Assembly: GCA_028583685.1 (NCBI GenBank)
Contig: JAMXIF010001183.1
Span: forward strand, 15,627,868 to 15,691,867
Direction: 5' to 3'
From: Petaurus breviceps papuanus
Lineage: Eukaryota; Chordata; Mammalia; Diprotodontia; Petauridae
DNA: 64,000 nucleotides
The position numbers and the translations under genes were made by a program. The notes beneath the pieces were generated by a model. The model searched no databases. It was not told the DNA's origin and saw nothing but the letters and a program-made list of their open reading frames with translations. Shown here piece after piece: positions 11,521 through 23,030 of the stretch (positions within the stretch are counted from its first letter, which is position 1; each line of letters opens with the position of its first letter).

Positions 11521-14282
11521 TCTTCCAGATTTTCCCTCTGCCATTACAACCACTGACTGGCTGAAGTATAGCTTTTAAAAAGTGACTCTTTAAAAAGAAA
11601 GATATTCTCTAGAGAGCCGGGTAAGGCACAAAGGAGGAACAGCTCTGTGTGTCAAGAGGCTTAACTGTGGCCATTGAGCTGGGGAGAGGAACAGGCCCAG
11701 GGAGCCCAGCTAAGCTGCCAACCAATCCAACAGCAATGCTGCATCCAGGGGTAGCATTAGATGGCAAAGGACACTGGAGTCCTACAGTGCCAGAAATATA
11801 CTTCACCTCGGCCAAATGTGTTCCTTATGCATGCCCCTCACCATTCAAGGCTCCTATCCATGAGCCCATTCTTCCAACAGTATCTCACTAATGGGGAAAA
11901 CGTTTGATAGCCCCTGCTCTTGCTCTGCCATCCCAATAAATGCCATTGCTTAGAGCTGGCTGCCCATTAATATCTACAAACCAGCTGAACTTATGGAACC
12001 TTCAGGCTGGCATTTATAATCTAAGTATCCCATGCTGTAGGAAGAGCCTCTTCAACAAGGAATCCACTCCTGACCAACCTAATATTTGGAATTCAAAGGC
12101 TCCAAGGGAACAGAGGGCACCCACAAGAGACTCTTATAGCCAGCCTGAGCTAGCTACAAGCCTAGGAGATGCTCAAGAAGGGATTTGAAAATTATTTTAA
12201 ATGTCACAAATCCAAACCTTAGGGACAGCAAAACGTGATTTTCTAAATTCATACTCAGACCAAATTTGTTATTTCTCGGTTTCCTAGTTAATGTAAATCT
12301 TTGGTTATTAGAGTTTATTCATTACTGGATTCCTATGTAGGCAAAATAGTACAGTAAAGAACTTAAAAGGATTTTTAAATTCAGAGTCACCCAATCTCAG
12401 AATTGCAAGAGACCTCAAAAGCCACAAGAGAGTTGTTGAATCTCAGAGGAACACTGTCAGCTATCCGTCCTTATAAAGCATGTGAAATATTTAAAATTAT
12501 CATAGCTCTCTGAAGAGAAATAATTCCCTATTACTTAAGTGGCATTAGAATTATTCTGAAATTATCTGCAAAAGGGAACAGGAAAAAGTGTCTGAATATT
12601 CTCTTCTCAATGAACAAAAATAAGCAAGCCATTTCCTACGTGTTTTTGCCTAGATAAAAAAAAAAGATATTTCTGCAGTGTAAAAATAACTTGTATTAAT
12701 AAATCTTTATATTAAGATGAAATTTTATCTTAAATCAGCCCTCAAAAAATTGGGGACTAATATTCAGTTCCACTTAATATCCTACTTAAGAGATACCAAA
12801 AGGAATTAATTTTTTGGTTCCAGATAAAATAAAATAGCTCCAACTTTGATCTACTATTTGCTTAAATTTCCTGGAAATTTTTAAGTCTTATGTGTTAAAA
12901 GCATTCCTACAAAAATAACAGCAACACTTAACACATAGACACTTCCTTGTTTGCTTGCAAAGGGTCAGAAATATTGACCATGATATTTCCCCTCGCAATC
13001 AATACCAAAGGTTTTTGTTTATTTGTGTAGGAAAGAAAGTGTATTCCCCCTATGAAATAACTGTGTTCTTGGAAAGTTCTATTCCACAAACTGAATCTTG
13101 GTTTTTATTCATTTATATTAAAATTTCAAAGGTTTTTTTTTATTAAGAATAGGTCATCAGTTCAAAGAGACTAGCACTTTAGTTTTTAAATATTTCTGTT
13201 CCCTAGTAGCTCATGAAATAAAAATCTATGAAAATACATATATGTATATACATATATTTTACATGCTCCTATTTAAAGGAATCACTTGATTGCTTTTATA
13301 AATGAAACAATTTTTTTGCAATGCAAATAATCAAACCATAATGCAAAAACCCTCAACATTTTTGCAGAAGACTTAAGATCATTACAGGGTGAAGTGGTGT
13401 AAGAAAAAGAAGTTTAATTTGTACCTATCTTCTCTTCAACTAGATCAATAAAATTGTTAAACTTAAAAAAGTTGAACTTTGACAATATATTTTTGACTTT
13501 TCCTGAATATTTTCATTGAAGTTTATGGGATAAAATGATAAAATAACAAAAGCCCTATACTCTGTATGCCCTATACCCATTTTCTGTACATCTTCATAAA
13601 CAACCATTTATTATATTTTTAAAAATATATAAACTTCTTTCCTTCAACACTTAAACCAAATTATGATTGCTTTATTAAGTTTTTCAAGAAATTTGGGGCT
13701 TTTAATAAGTGCTCTATTAAAATTATATTTAAAATAGTAACACCAATATGTAGAAATTAATAAAACTACAAAATAAAATTGACTGATATTCTTCATAAAC
13801 CATATGTTTTCTTTTAAGTGAATCTTGGTGTATCGTGATTTCACAAAAATATGAAGTTTGTTATGCAACCTAAATTTTTTACACTCAAGTGTAAGCTAAC
13901 TCTCCTATGTCCTTGATAGCTTGTTATGCAGTTTACTTACTGCAGTATGAAAAAAAGTGTCTGATAACTCTAAAAATCCCAACAGTTGGGTTAATCTGCA
14001 TAGGCTTATTAAAATAACAAAATAAATATAATAATGCTACCTGTCCTCTATTATTAACTACTCATATATCCCTTTGCATGTTATATGTTATCAAAATTGG
14101 TTTCCATAGCAATGTATGGAATACCACTTAGTATGAAGAACTCAAGAAATATTCTGACTAGGACTGTATACTAACATTGTCCATGAGGTTTGCCTAAACA
14201 AGATAAATTATCAAACCATTATGTAACAAAATAAATCCACAGGAAAAGGAACTGAAACATATTGGTAATTCAAGTTTAAAGG

Positions 14283-14283
<1 letters not shown>
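11521..14283. other. Long unassigned stretch, AT-rich after ~12200
   Basis: No gene is recognised. A short reversed CR1/L3 end is possible at 12385-12445 (ATCTCAGAATTGCAAGAGAC). An octamer-type ATGCAAAT motif lies at ~13320. The lack of recognisable young repeats over 12.5-14.2 kb may mean old unique intronic or downstream sequence. Confidence 0.4.

Positions 14284-14315
<32 letters not shown>
14284..14315. repeat. (GT)n microsatellite
   Basis: About 15 GT units sit at the 5' edge of the following SINE and replace its head. Confidence 0.95.
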
Positions 14316-14515
14316 CAAACCTTGTCTCAGACACTTCCTAGTTATGTGACCATGGGCAAGTCACTCAACCTGTATTTGCCTTAATTCATTGGAGAAAGAA
14401 ATAGCAAGTTACTCCAATATATTTGCCAAGAAAACCCCATGCACATCATTGGCATGCTATAGTCCATGGGTTCATGAAGAGTTGCACATGACTGAATGAC
14501 AGAACATGACATAGT
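14316..14515 (+). mobile_element. MAR1-like SINE, 5'-truncated, with clear RTE tail
   Basis: The core is TAGTTATGTGACCATGGGCA. The tail contains GCCAAGAAAACCCCATGCAC, ATGGGTTCATGAAGAGTTG and CATGACTGAATGACAGAAC, closely matching the 3' end of the RTE LINE at 30653-31190. Confidence 0.85.
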
Positions 14516-15424
14516 CCATATCATGTACATTACAGAAATTACTTTTGGGTGGCTTTCAATATAGACAAGAGATCTGTTTTCAAACCTCTAAGACCCATAA
14601 GGGAAATTGTGATAAAGAGATACACAGAAGCATGACCATAAACTATATATAAAACTAGCAAGTGGACCATAAGAGTTAGGGGATTTTTGAATTCTGCTAG
14701 AGCTGGATTCAGGTCTACATCTTCCTCAGAACATTAAGAAATTTGAGTTCAAATAGCTGCAGAGAAACTGAAGGATGTAAAGGACTGGGCCAACAGAGGA
14801 AGGTAATAATCCTATTTTGAGACCACAGAGAAATTATGGACTAATTTAGCACCAAAAAAAATGCTCAGCCTGTGGAAAACTTCTAACCAACAAACATATT
14901 CTCTGAATAATGCTCTCTAATTATCCCTAAATAATGTTCTCAGTATATTACAGAACCGCAGAATCTCTAAGTTAGGAATGACCTCAGGAACTATGTCATC
15001 CTCCATCAGAACAAGAAACTCTATTACATCATACCCATATGGGAGACCCATAAATCAAAACTAACTTCACTGGCCTATACCCTTCTCCAAGACTGTGGTA
15101 CCCTTCTGATTCTTCACAATCTTTCAAAAATTGATGAAAATTGCACAGCAATCCCATACCAGGTTTTTTTAGTATCCTAGGATGCATTTCATGTGGGTCA
15201 GGTGAATTTATCAAAGTGCTCTCTATTTTCCTGTCATGTATATGAATTCCCTCTTAGCCATTTTTGTTCATGCTTTTGAATCACATCCTTTGGAATGTAT
15301 ATTGCATTTATTGTCTAAAGTGTATTTTAAGACAAAGACTTAGCATATCTTAAAATGATCGAGATAAATGCAATTTTCATCCTATCTGTCATCTGAATTA
15401 AAATCTTCTAAGTAAAATCTATCT
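14516..15424. other. Mostly unassigned, with a short reversed CR1/L3 end
   Basis: 14945-15035 (GAACCGCAGAATCTCTAAG, GACCTCAGGAAC) resembles the minus-strand CR1/L3 3' end. Nothing else is recognised. Confidence 0.4.
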
Positions 15425-15565
15425 TAGCCAAGTCCAGCCTCTACCATTTACTAGTGACCTTGAGAAAGTCATTACATATATTAACTACTGGAATAATCAT
15501 ATTTGCATTACCCACCTCAAAGGGTTGTTGTGAGGACAAAAAAAAAAAACTTAAATAATTGGAGG
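15425..15565 (+). mobile_element. MIR fragment, plus
   Basis: TTACTAGTGACCTTGAGAAAG, given in parts as TTACTAGTGACC and TTGAGAAAGTCA, with CACCTCAAAGGGTTGTTGTG, matches the MIR core and 3' part. Confidence 0.65.
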
Positions 15566-15569
15566 GGTG

Positions 15570-16560
15570 TTCAATGATCACCAATATAACAAAAAAGTAA
15601 TAACATCAAAATTAATTCATAAATTAAGCATTACACCAATCAAATTCCCATAGGTATGCTTTACAGAGCTAAACAAAATAATAATAAAATTCATTGGGAA
15701 AACAAAAAAAAATCTAGATTATCAAGAGAAATAATGAATAAAAGGATGAATAAAAGGAAAACTACATGTCCAAAACTCAAACTATATTACAAAGCAATAA
15801 CAATCGAAGCTATTGATACAATTAAAAAACAAAAAAGGCAGCTCGATAGAACAGACTAGAAAAAGAAGAATCATAAATAACTGAATGCAGTATTGGTTCA
15901 GTAAACCACAAACATAAATTATCTAACCAAGTACTACTTATTTACCAAGAATTTTTGAGAAAACTAAAAAACAACCTGGCAGATATTAGATTAGGACATC
16001 ATTTTATATCATATTCACTAAAAATTTAAAATAGGTATGTGATCTGAAGATTAAAAAATACTATAAAAAAATCAGAAGATAATCAGATCCAGTATCTTTC
16101 ACGGGTATTGTGGGGGTGGGGAATGTTGAATTCTTAACCAAGCAAGAGATAGAGATGATTATAAATGGCAAAAGATGTTATTTTGACTACATGAAATTAA
16201 AAAGTTTTTGCATGAATAAAATTAGTGCAACTAGGACAAGAAAGAAGGGATCAACTCGGAAAACTTGTAACAAATATCTCTGAAAGGATCTAATACTCAA
16301 GATGTCTAGATCTTAACAAATACATAAGACCATAAGTTATTATTCAATAATAAGGGGCCAAAGGATATGAAAAAAGTTCTCCAAAGAAATACAAATTATT
16401 AACAATCATAAAAAAGAATGTTCCAAATCACTAATGATAAAAATGAAAATAAAAAACTGAAGTTTTACTTAACATCCTGGAGATTAACTCTAAAACTAGA
16501 CAATTCATCAGTTTTACAATTAAACCAAAACAACTAAAGAAATTTAAAAGGAAAAATAAA
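15570..16560 (+). mobile_element. Old L1 ORF2 fragment, plus
   Basis: One stretch reads KLKLYYKAITIEAIDTIKK, then RQLDRTD, the segment just after the reverse transcriptase in L1 ORF2 (KLYYKAV...KTAWYWYKNR...DQWNR). Later text (TATTTTGACTACATGAAATT, AAGTTTTTGCATGAATAAAA) corresponds to the downstream DKWDLIKLKSFCTAKE segment. It is heavily mutated and lacks the 3' end. Confidence 0.75.
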
Positions 16561-19104
16561 TATAACTCCATGACAATATGATATTGTTTCTGCCATTTGA
16601 GCTTCTACTAATACCTTTCTTCCTTTGTGTTAAGTATAAAGTTTCCTATTGTATTCATCATATTTTCTTCCCAGTTTTAAAACCTATGCTCATAACATAT
16701 AGAAAATCACTATCTAAATAAGTCACCTGTTAACAAATGTAGTGGAAAAAAGAAAGGGCCCTCTATACATCAATGATAGAATATTTTATAATTTAAATAG
16801 ATGTTCTTTTCCTACTTTTTCCCATGAGTATACAATGTAAATTTACCACATTATTTTCACTTTTCCTTAATGAGAACTCCTCTTAAAATTTATTTCTAGC
16901 TCTCTCTATGAGGTTGCCATTCTTTTTTTCCTCCTACTCTTCTTTCTTGTACTTTTTTCCATTTCTCTAGTAAATAAAATCTCATATGTTTTTATATTAG
17001 CACCTCAATCTCACCTCTTCATCAGCTTCAATTTCAATTCGACCCTCTCTATTAGGGTTTCCCTCTTGAGTTCCTGGTTTATAAATTCTTTGGGCTTTAC
17101 TGCTTTCCCCAGAAACACAGCAGCTCTTCTTGGCTGAGCATTCAGCCAGTGTGATTTCATTAAGAAACTAAATGCTTTTGAGTTTATTCTCCTCCCATCA
17201 TGACAAGGTTAAATACCTAAACTAAAAGAACAGATGACCAACTGTACAGCCCCCTGGCTGTCTGATGAACGGAGAACCAACAGCCTGTCTCTTATAGTTG
17301 AAATCCCACTTGGCCTTGCTCATGTGGTGTACAGCTGCAGGTCATTGGCAGCACACTTAATTGTAGTAGTATTCTCTCAGATTCTAAGCCATCCTTTTGA
17401 ATCTGAGGTTCTCCCATGAGCTTTACAATTTTCTTTTTATTTTAACTCCACTTCCTTGGCCATATGTGCTATTCAAACAATTTTACTCATGTATATAAAA
17501 TCTATTTAATCAAAAACTTTCAAAAATCTTTTTTAAAGAGGACAATAATACCACTTGAGCTGTAATACATACATAACATTATTCTGAAAAGCTTAAAGCA
17601 TTCAGTTCAGAGAAGGATGATACTTTCTTATTACAAATTATCATGAGAATTTGACATTTGCTTTTCCCCATCCTACTTTGCCTAGTCTCTCCCATGTGCT
17701 TTGAAAGTTATTTTGCATTGTTCATCCAAACTAATTTTTGTAATTTAAATTAGATTTCAAGGATTTCTCGTGCAAGAAAGTGTTCTCTCTGTTAAATTGG
17801 GGCACTGGGTTATAGTAAGCCAGGGAAGGACAGGAGAGATCAAGGCTGGGACCTGAACTAAGAAGGAGTATGGTCTGACAGTTTCTGTAGGTCTGGGCAG
17901 ACAAAGGGTCAGTTAGCAAAGGGAAAACTGAAGAGGCAGAAACTCTGGTGCCTAGGCAGCTTAGATGTAAAGGAGGTGAACTAAAACATTGTAGTGCCAC
18001 TGCAATATTCACAGCACCAATAGCAATGGTAAATATTCTGGCATAGGGCTCAATAACAAAATATAACAGATTCTCCATATAGAAGTCAAAAGCAAAACAT
18101 TTATTCAGACACCAGAGAACCAAATCCTAAAACCAGAAAGCTGAATCCTTCATAGTAGCAAAGAAGTTAATAGACCATAACTGCACTGAGTCACACCATC
18201 CTTTAGCCTTCCCACAAACCAACACTCACAAGCCTAGCTATCTGCCTGGGTGCATCCTCTTCTCCCTCCATCTCTAACTGCTATGACTCCCAGTTTCCTG
18301 TGGGCTTTGCTCTACCCTTCAGCAAACTCCTCCCACCAGGGTCCATGTGTTTACATTCAGTCTATTAGGGGACAGGGAAAAACTTCCAAGCAGGGAAGGT
18401 CTTCAAATTCCCATTACCCTTACAGACATGTAGAAGGAAGTAAATACAATAGATAGACAGGTTCAGAATCCTAAGGGTCAGATAGTCAACACAAGAAATT
18501 AAATTTCATGAAGTTGAATCTAAGTCTGATACAAATATAGAACCTGCATGCTCTCTGCCCTCTTTTATACTGAGTTTCTGTCAGAAGCAAAAGTGTCATC
18601 TGTTTGGTTCTCCATACCTTAATTAGCTCAAACTATCCATTCCAATATATTAGGGTAGCTGATGATCCTCCTGAAGGCTTCATAAGGCTGTGTTTTCTTA
18701 TGTTAAGGAGGCGATGCTGGTTTCTTAAAGACCATAATCTAAACCGGCAAATCCTGCCCTACCTTTACAAGGTACTATGCTAGAAACTTAGCATCTGCCA
18801 TCCACAGCCAAGCTAAGCCTGAAGAAGGGGTTAGGTCATGAATTTTTTGGTGTGGAAACAAGGGAAAACACAATATGGCCCTTGGTTCTGGGTTGACTCT
18901 GCAATGACACAATGGCGGAATAAAGGCCAGATGGATTTTTTTAATCACAACAATTTTAAATCATCTACAAATATTCGTCTAGCTTATAACTTTCTAATAT
19001 CTTTTTCCGAGACCCTTGGCAGAAATGAAGCTCCTGAAGGCCGAAGAATGTTTTGTTTTAGCCAACTATCCTTAAAGTATAGCACAGTGTCTCCCATGTG
19101 AGAC
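16561..19104. other. Unassigned stretch
   Basis: No exon recognised. The 130-residue minus frame at 17731-18123 has no family resemblance I can name. 17100-17420 is less AT-rich and lacks clear repeats; it may be conserved noncoding sequence. Confidence 0.35.
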
Positions 19105-20589
19105 ATTTGGTCAATAATGACTTACACTTATATAGCATTTTAAGATTTGCAAAGTAGGATTCCAATATAGGTCTGCTGACTAAATCCACTAACTAAGAAA
19201 TTCAATGTTTTGATGACTAAATCTGGAAGACGAGAATCACAATTTTTGACTGTCAGTAACAGGTGTCCTGCCATTTCTTACTCCTTATATATGTAACAAG
19301 CTAGTTCCTACTCTAACATGTGGAGTTCCTGAAGGCTGCCCTGGTCCAAGGCACTTTAATGTTCAGTTAGTTAAATTTCAGGCTCTATATCTAGGGTCAC
19401 ATATCATTCAATGGTTAGCTATTGCTACTCACCTCCCCCATTTATTCATCACTCCCTCTGAAAGATCCAGACTCATACTTCAAGAAGCATTAGAGAGGCA
19501 TATTATAAAATTTAGTATTTCAATCACTTCCCAGCTCTGACTTCCAAAGCAAAGCCCCTCTTCGAGGTGGGAGTCAACCATCCTCATCTTTAGTCAATCA
19601 TAGTTCAAGAGAACAGGCTTGTATATCATATCAAATTATAAACATCATAGCTTAGCAGAGACAGGGAAGAAGTAGATTAACTCACTGTGTCTTAGGAACA
19701 GGAACTCTCTTAATTATACTATATGGATAGGCCAATAGGACAGCAGAATTGTTGGCTCAAAAATCTCATAACTTCCAGGTTCTTAAAAACCCACTTCACA
19801 GCAATTTTTCTCATGCACCTATCATTGAAACCCAAGTCTGAAAAGAGGTCCTGTTTAACGTGCCAAGGTTAATCTATGACAAATCTAATGACAATAAATG
19901 GCAAATGACAGGAATGTCTGTGTTGTAGCCCTGGCCATCATTTCTTTTTATCCTTATTTCCCAACCTCTTCCAAACCATTCCTGTATCCCCTTTATCTAT
20001 TCATATCCATGCTGAGATGCTGTCATCAAGTGGCAACCATGTCTGTACCTCACTCCATCTGCTTTAGGTGAAGCTTCTTGTTCTTGATATACTGGTAGAT
20101 ACATTATCTCTACATGTCTATAAGTAACTTCATTACTAGCCCTTTAAAGGTTATATAATTAAGCCTTTTTGATCTTCCTGTATCTTTCTCCTGAATCTTT
20201 AGTCTCTCCTTTACCCAAATGTTTCTTTCCCTTTGCCTATTAATATGCCAAAGTCTCCACTTTTCTCAAAAGAATCTTCCCTTAGATTGGCAAGCACTGA
20301 TACTTCCTCAACCTACCATACTCTATCCCTGCATCTCTTCTACCAAATAATTTGAGGACCTCCATGAAATTCTTCATGTCTCAACTAGTTTTTGTTCTGC
20401 AAGAAAGCCTTTCCCAACCTCTCTTACATGCTAGTACCTAGGAAGTTGGAAGAAGGGGGTGCAGTAGAGAGAGCACAAGACTTGAACTCAGGAAAACTTG
20501 AAATATAAACACAGATATTGAGTTAAAAACAACAATGGCAAAATGACAACAGGGGGACCATTAAGAGATTTCTTTCCACTTTTTAAAAG
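19105..20589. other. Unassigned, with small MIR and L2-like bits
   Basis: 19107-19160 resembles a reversed MIR end (TTATATAGCATTTTAAG). 20350-20440 resembles an L2 plus 3' segment (AAGCCTTTCCCAACCTCTCT). 20455-20500 resembles a MIR head. The remainder is unrecognised. Confidence 0.35.
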
Positions 20590-20688
20590 TTCTCTCTGCT
20601 CCTGTCTCTCTGTCTTTTCTCTGTCTCTCTCTGTCTCTGTCTCTCTCTCTGTCTCTCTCTCTCTCTTCCGTCTCTGTCTCTCTTTCAA
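20590..20688. repeat. CT-rich (GTCTCTCT)n simple repeat
   Basis: Imperfect CTCTGTCTCT units. The overlapping Arg/Glu-rich and Ser/Leu-rich frames are repeat artefacts. Confidence 0.9.
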
Positions 20689-21049
20689 AATATATATAGA
20701 TATAATAGAAAAACAGAAAACAGTCAAGAGATCTGTCTGTGTTACCCACTATTTGATTATATTAAAAGAACAAGGAGAAGGTCTCTAGTGTAATGGTTAT
20801 CTTCACCTGCAGATCTGTAGAAAGACATGGACCAAAAACGGATACCATCTTCACTAGTGGAGAGCAGGAAGGCATACTTACATCTAGCCAAAATTCATTG
20901 TAACAAATCAAAGGACCCAGGTGAAGTGGATTTATCTGAAGGTTACAGCCTTGTGAGTTTAGCAGTAGAAGAAACCATCAGAGGTATGAGAGTCCAAGGA
21001 TCCTGGAGTCCACCATGCCTGGATTTCTCTTTCCCCTGACTTCTGTCTT
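20689..21049. other. Unassigned sequence
   Basis: No recognisable gene or repeat. Confidence 0.4.
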
Positions 21050-21312
21050 TTAGAATTCCTGGATTCTTTGAAAATAGTTCAAGACCCATGTTCTCCAGAA
21101 GGCCTTTCCTATGAGACCCACATACTGCAGTTCTGCAGCTGCTAGCCCCTTCCCAGTCACCTTCCATCCATTCTGTAGCATCTTTTATGTACCATTTTTA
21201 TGTATGTTGACTTCCTCATTAGAATGGAAGTTCATTGAGTACAAGAACTGTCTTTGTTTCATGTGCTTAAGTCAGTGCCTGGCACATAAATGCTTAATAA
21301 ATTCTTGTTGAT
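21050..21312 (+). mobile_element. L2 LINE 3' end, plus
   Basis: CAGAAGGCCTTTCCTATGAG, AATGGAAGTTCATTGAGTAC, CAGTGCCTGGCACATAAATG and CTTAATAAATTCTTGTTGAT form the L2 3' terminus. Confidence 0.8.
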
Positions 21313-21349
21313 CTTTTCAGACAAACTGCTATCTGATCATAGCTCCCTG

Positions 21350-22290
21350 TTTTGTTATTATAGAATTCAATTTGCTGGGAGAGGGTGGGGGTAGGGCTAA
21401 TACCAAGTACAGGATTTTACATTTACATCTAATTTCATGTTATTTTTGGTCCAATGTTGTAGCTTGTCAAAAGCATTTTGGATCCTGCCTTAACCTTCCA
21501 ATATGTTAGGTTTCCCTCCTAATTTTGTGTCATATTCTTATCTGATAAGAATATTACCTTTATCTTTGAGGGTCAGTCTCTGACCCGGTCCATGCATGAG
21601 AAGAGTCTGGTCCAGAATTTCTCCCAAGCCAGCTCCCCATGAAGGTTATATTATGTCTTAAGACTGGCTCACCATCTCTTCCTGACTGGCAGGAGTTTAA
21701 GAAGTGATAACCGAGCACTCAGACATAGATGCATGCAAGGGAACAAGGACATTAAACATTCTCTAAGTAAAGGAGTGGCCTCCTGTAACTCCAGAGAAAA
21801 TTTAAAAAGCTAGGAGGCGAAAGTCAAATTTTCTCTTAAGTTAAAAAAACTTACAGAGGGTAATAACTCAGCGGGCTAACGAGAGTATGTGACAGGGATT
21901 AGTAGGAGATAAAAACAAGCAAAGATTAGCCCAGTTTCAAAAAAAAAAGCTTTCAGGAGAAAATGGGACAAGTACAAAATGAAAGTAGAGACTGGAGGAG
22001 GTTTACTTATCACCAATAGTCAGTTACAAAAATTCTTGGAATGTGTAGAGCAGAAGGGGACAGTAGATTTGGTAATAGGGGATACAGCAGGGAGACAGAG
22101 GAGTAAGAGGAGGGACTCCAGCACTATACCTTCAATTCAAATCATTTATAAAAAAGTTAAATTCCAGGAGGCCAAAAAAAGTTCACTGGGGCATTCTACC
22201 AGAGATTTTCTTATAAACTAACATCAAATCATTAATGACCATTCTTTGGAGTACGTCATTCAACCAATTCCAAACTAGTCAGCAACACAT
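21350..22290 (-). mobile_element. CR1/L3 reverse-transcriptase segment, minus, split by an ERV piece
   Basis: On the minus strand the left part encodes a D-T-K-L-G-G-like stretch near 21520-21545 (the CR1 FADDTKLGG region). 22218-22285 carries the part that follows in the reversed consensus (CATTAATGACCATTCTTTGG, then TTCAACCAATTCCAAAC). About 650 bases of unrelated sequence separate them. Confidence 0.65.
21572..22217 (+). mobile_element. Endogenous retrovirus fragment: leader and start of gag, betaretrovirus-like
   Basis: A retroviral fossil of about 645 bases sits inside a CR1 copy. It contains a matrix-type Met-Gly-Gln start near 21963 and a downstream matrix-like stretch including LQKFLECVEQ and GTVDL, which recalls the class II (beta-like) matrix region. 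It is short, broken in several places, and has no pol, env or recognised LTR. The class assignment is tentative. Confidence 0.45.
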
Positions 22291-22674
22291 GGGAAAACCT
22301 CAGATTCATCAACTCCCCCAGCTGACCAGAAAGCCAAGGGGGAAAGAGTGAAGGTGCAGCTAGTACTGGAAAGAAAAGTCAGGGTATCTGTGTGACCATG
22401 ACAGCCAAGTTTCAGAGATTTTTTTAATATGGAATGTGTGAGAGAAGAAAAGATTTTAAATGAAGGAAAGTCTGTTGCCAATGGAACAGGCATTCTACAG
22501 AGCACAATGGGAGGGGTAAGCGGCATTTGATTGAGACTTTGGGGTGTGAGGGTTGAGGGAGATGGAAATAAGGAATCAAGTGGCAAGAGATGGGGAATGG
22601 AATTTGAATGCTGACTTACTGGGACTCAGCATCACTGAGATGTGTAGAGTATGACAAGATGTGATAACGTTCAT
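22291..22674. other. Purine-rich unassigned sequence
   Basis: It could be reversed L2 open-reading-frame sequence, but no firm landmark was found. Confidence 0.3.
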
Positions 22675-23030
22675 CACTGAATGGAAGGACCACTCCTCTT
22701 CTCAGAGGCTGGAGATCAGGCAAGAGACAAGCACAGCTTGAGACAGAAAGCAAGTCATTTGGCCAGATGGAAGGCCCCATTTTACTATTCATCTTCCCTC
22801 CAAAGACTGGAGATTAGGCTGGAGATAGCACAGTACAGGAAGGAAGCCCTATTCCCCATTGATTTTCCTCTTCCCTCTCCCTCAAAGGAACAGGTGCAGC
22901 AGGAGATAGAAATCCTGAAGTCAAAGAGAAGGGCAGGAGGAACTTGAATTGTTACAGATAGAACCTGTGTCACTGGTCCCTTACCAGTCTTCCCACCAGA
23001 GACTAGGGCAGCAAGAGATGAAATGCTCCC
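22675..23030. repeat. Degenerate tandem repeat, ~90-base period, 3-4 units
   Basis: Units start near 22681 and 22766 (ATGGAAGGACCACTCC and ATGGAAGGCCCCATTT). They share AGGCTGGAGATCAGG / AGACTGGAGATTAGG followed by GGAGATAGCACAG-like ends. Weaker units follow at ~22860 and ~22985 (CTTCCCACCAGAGACTAGG). The single frame open across it is not a recognised protein. Confidence 0.5.

Noticed and set aside
17731-18123. 130-residue open frame on the minus strand
   Set aside because: No recognisable domain, no codon or splice support, and no similar frame nearby. Probably chance.
17980-18840. LTR-like signals on the minus strand (TATAAAA near 18563, AATAAA near 18100)
   Set aside because: No defensible ends or flanking duplication were found, and such signals occur by chance in AT-rich DNA.
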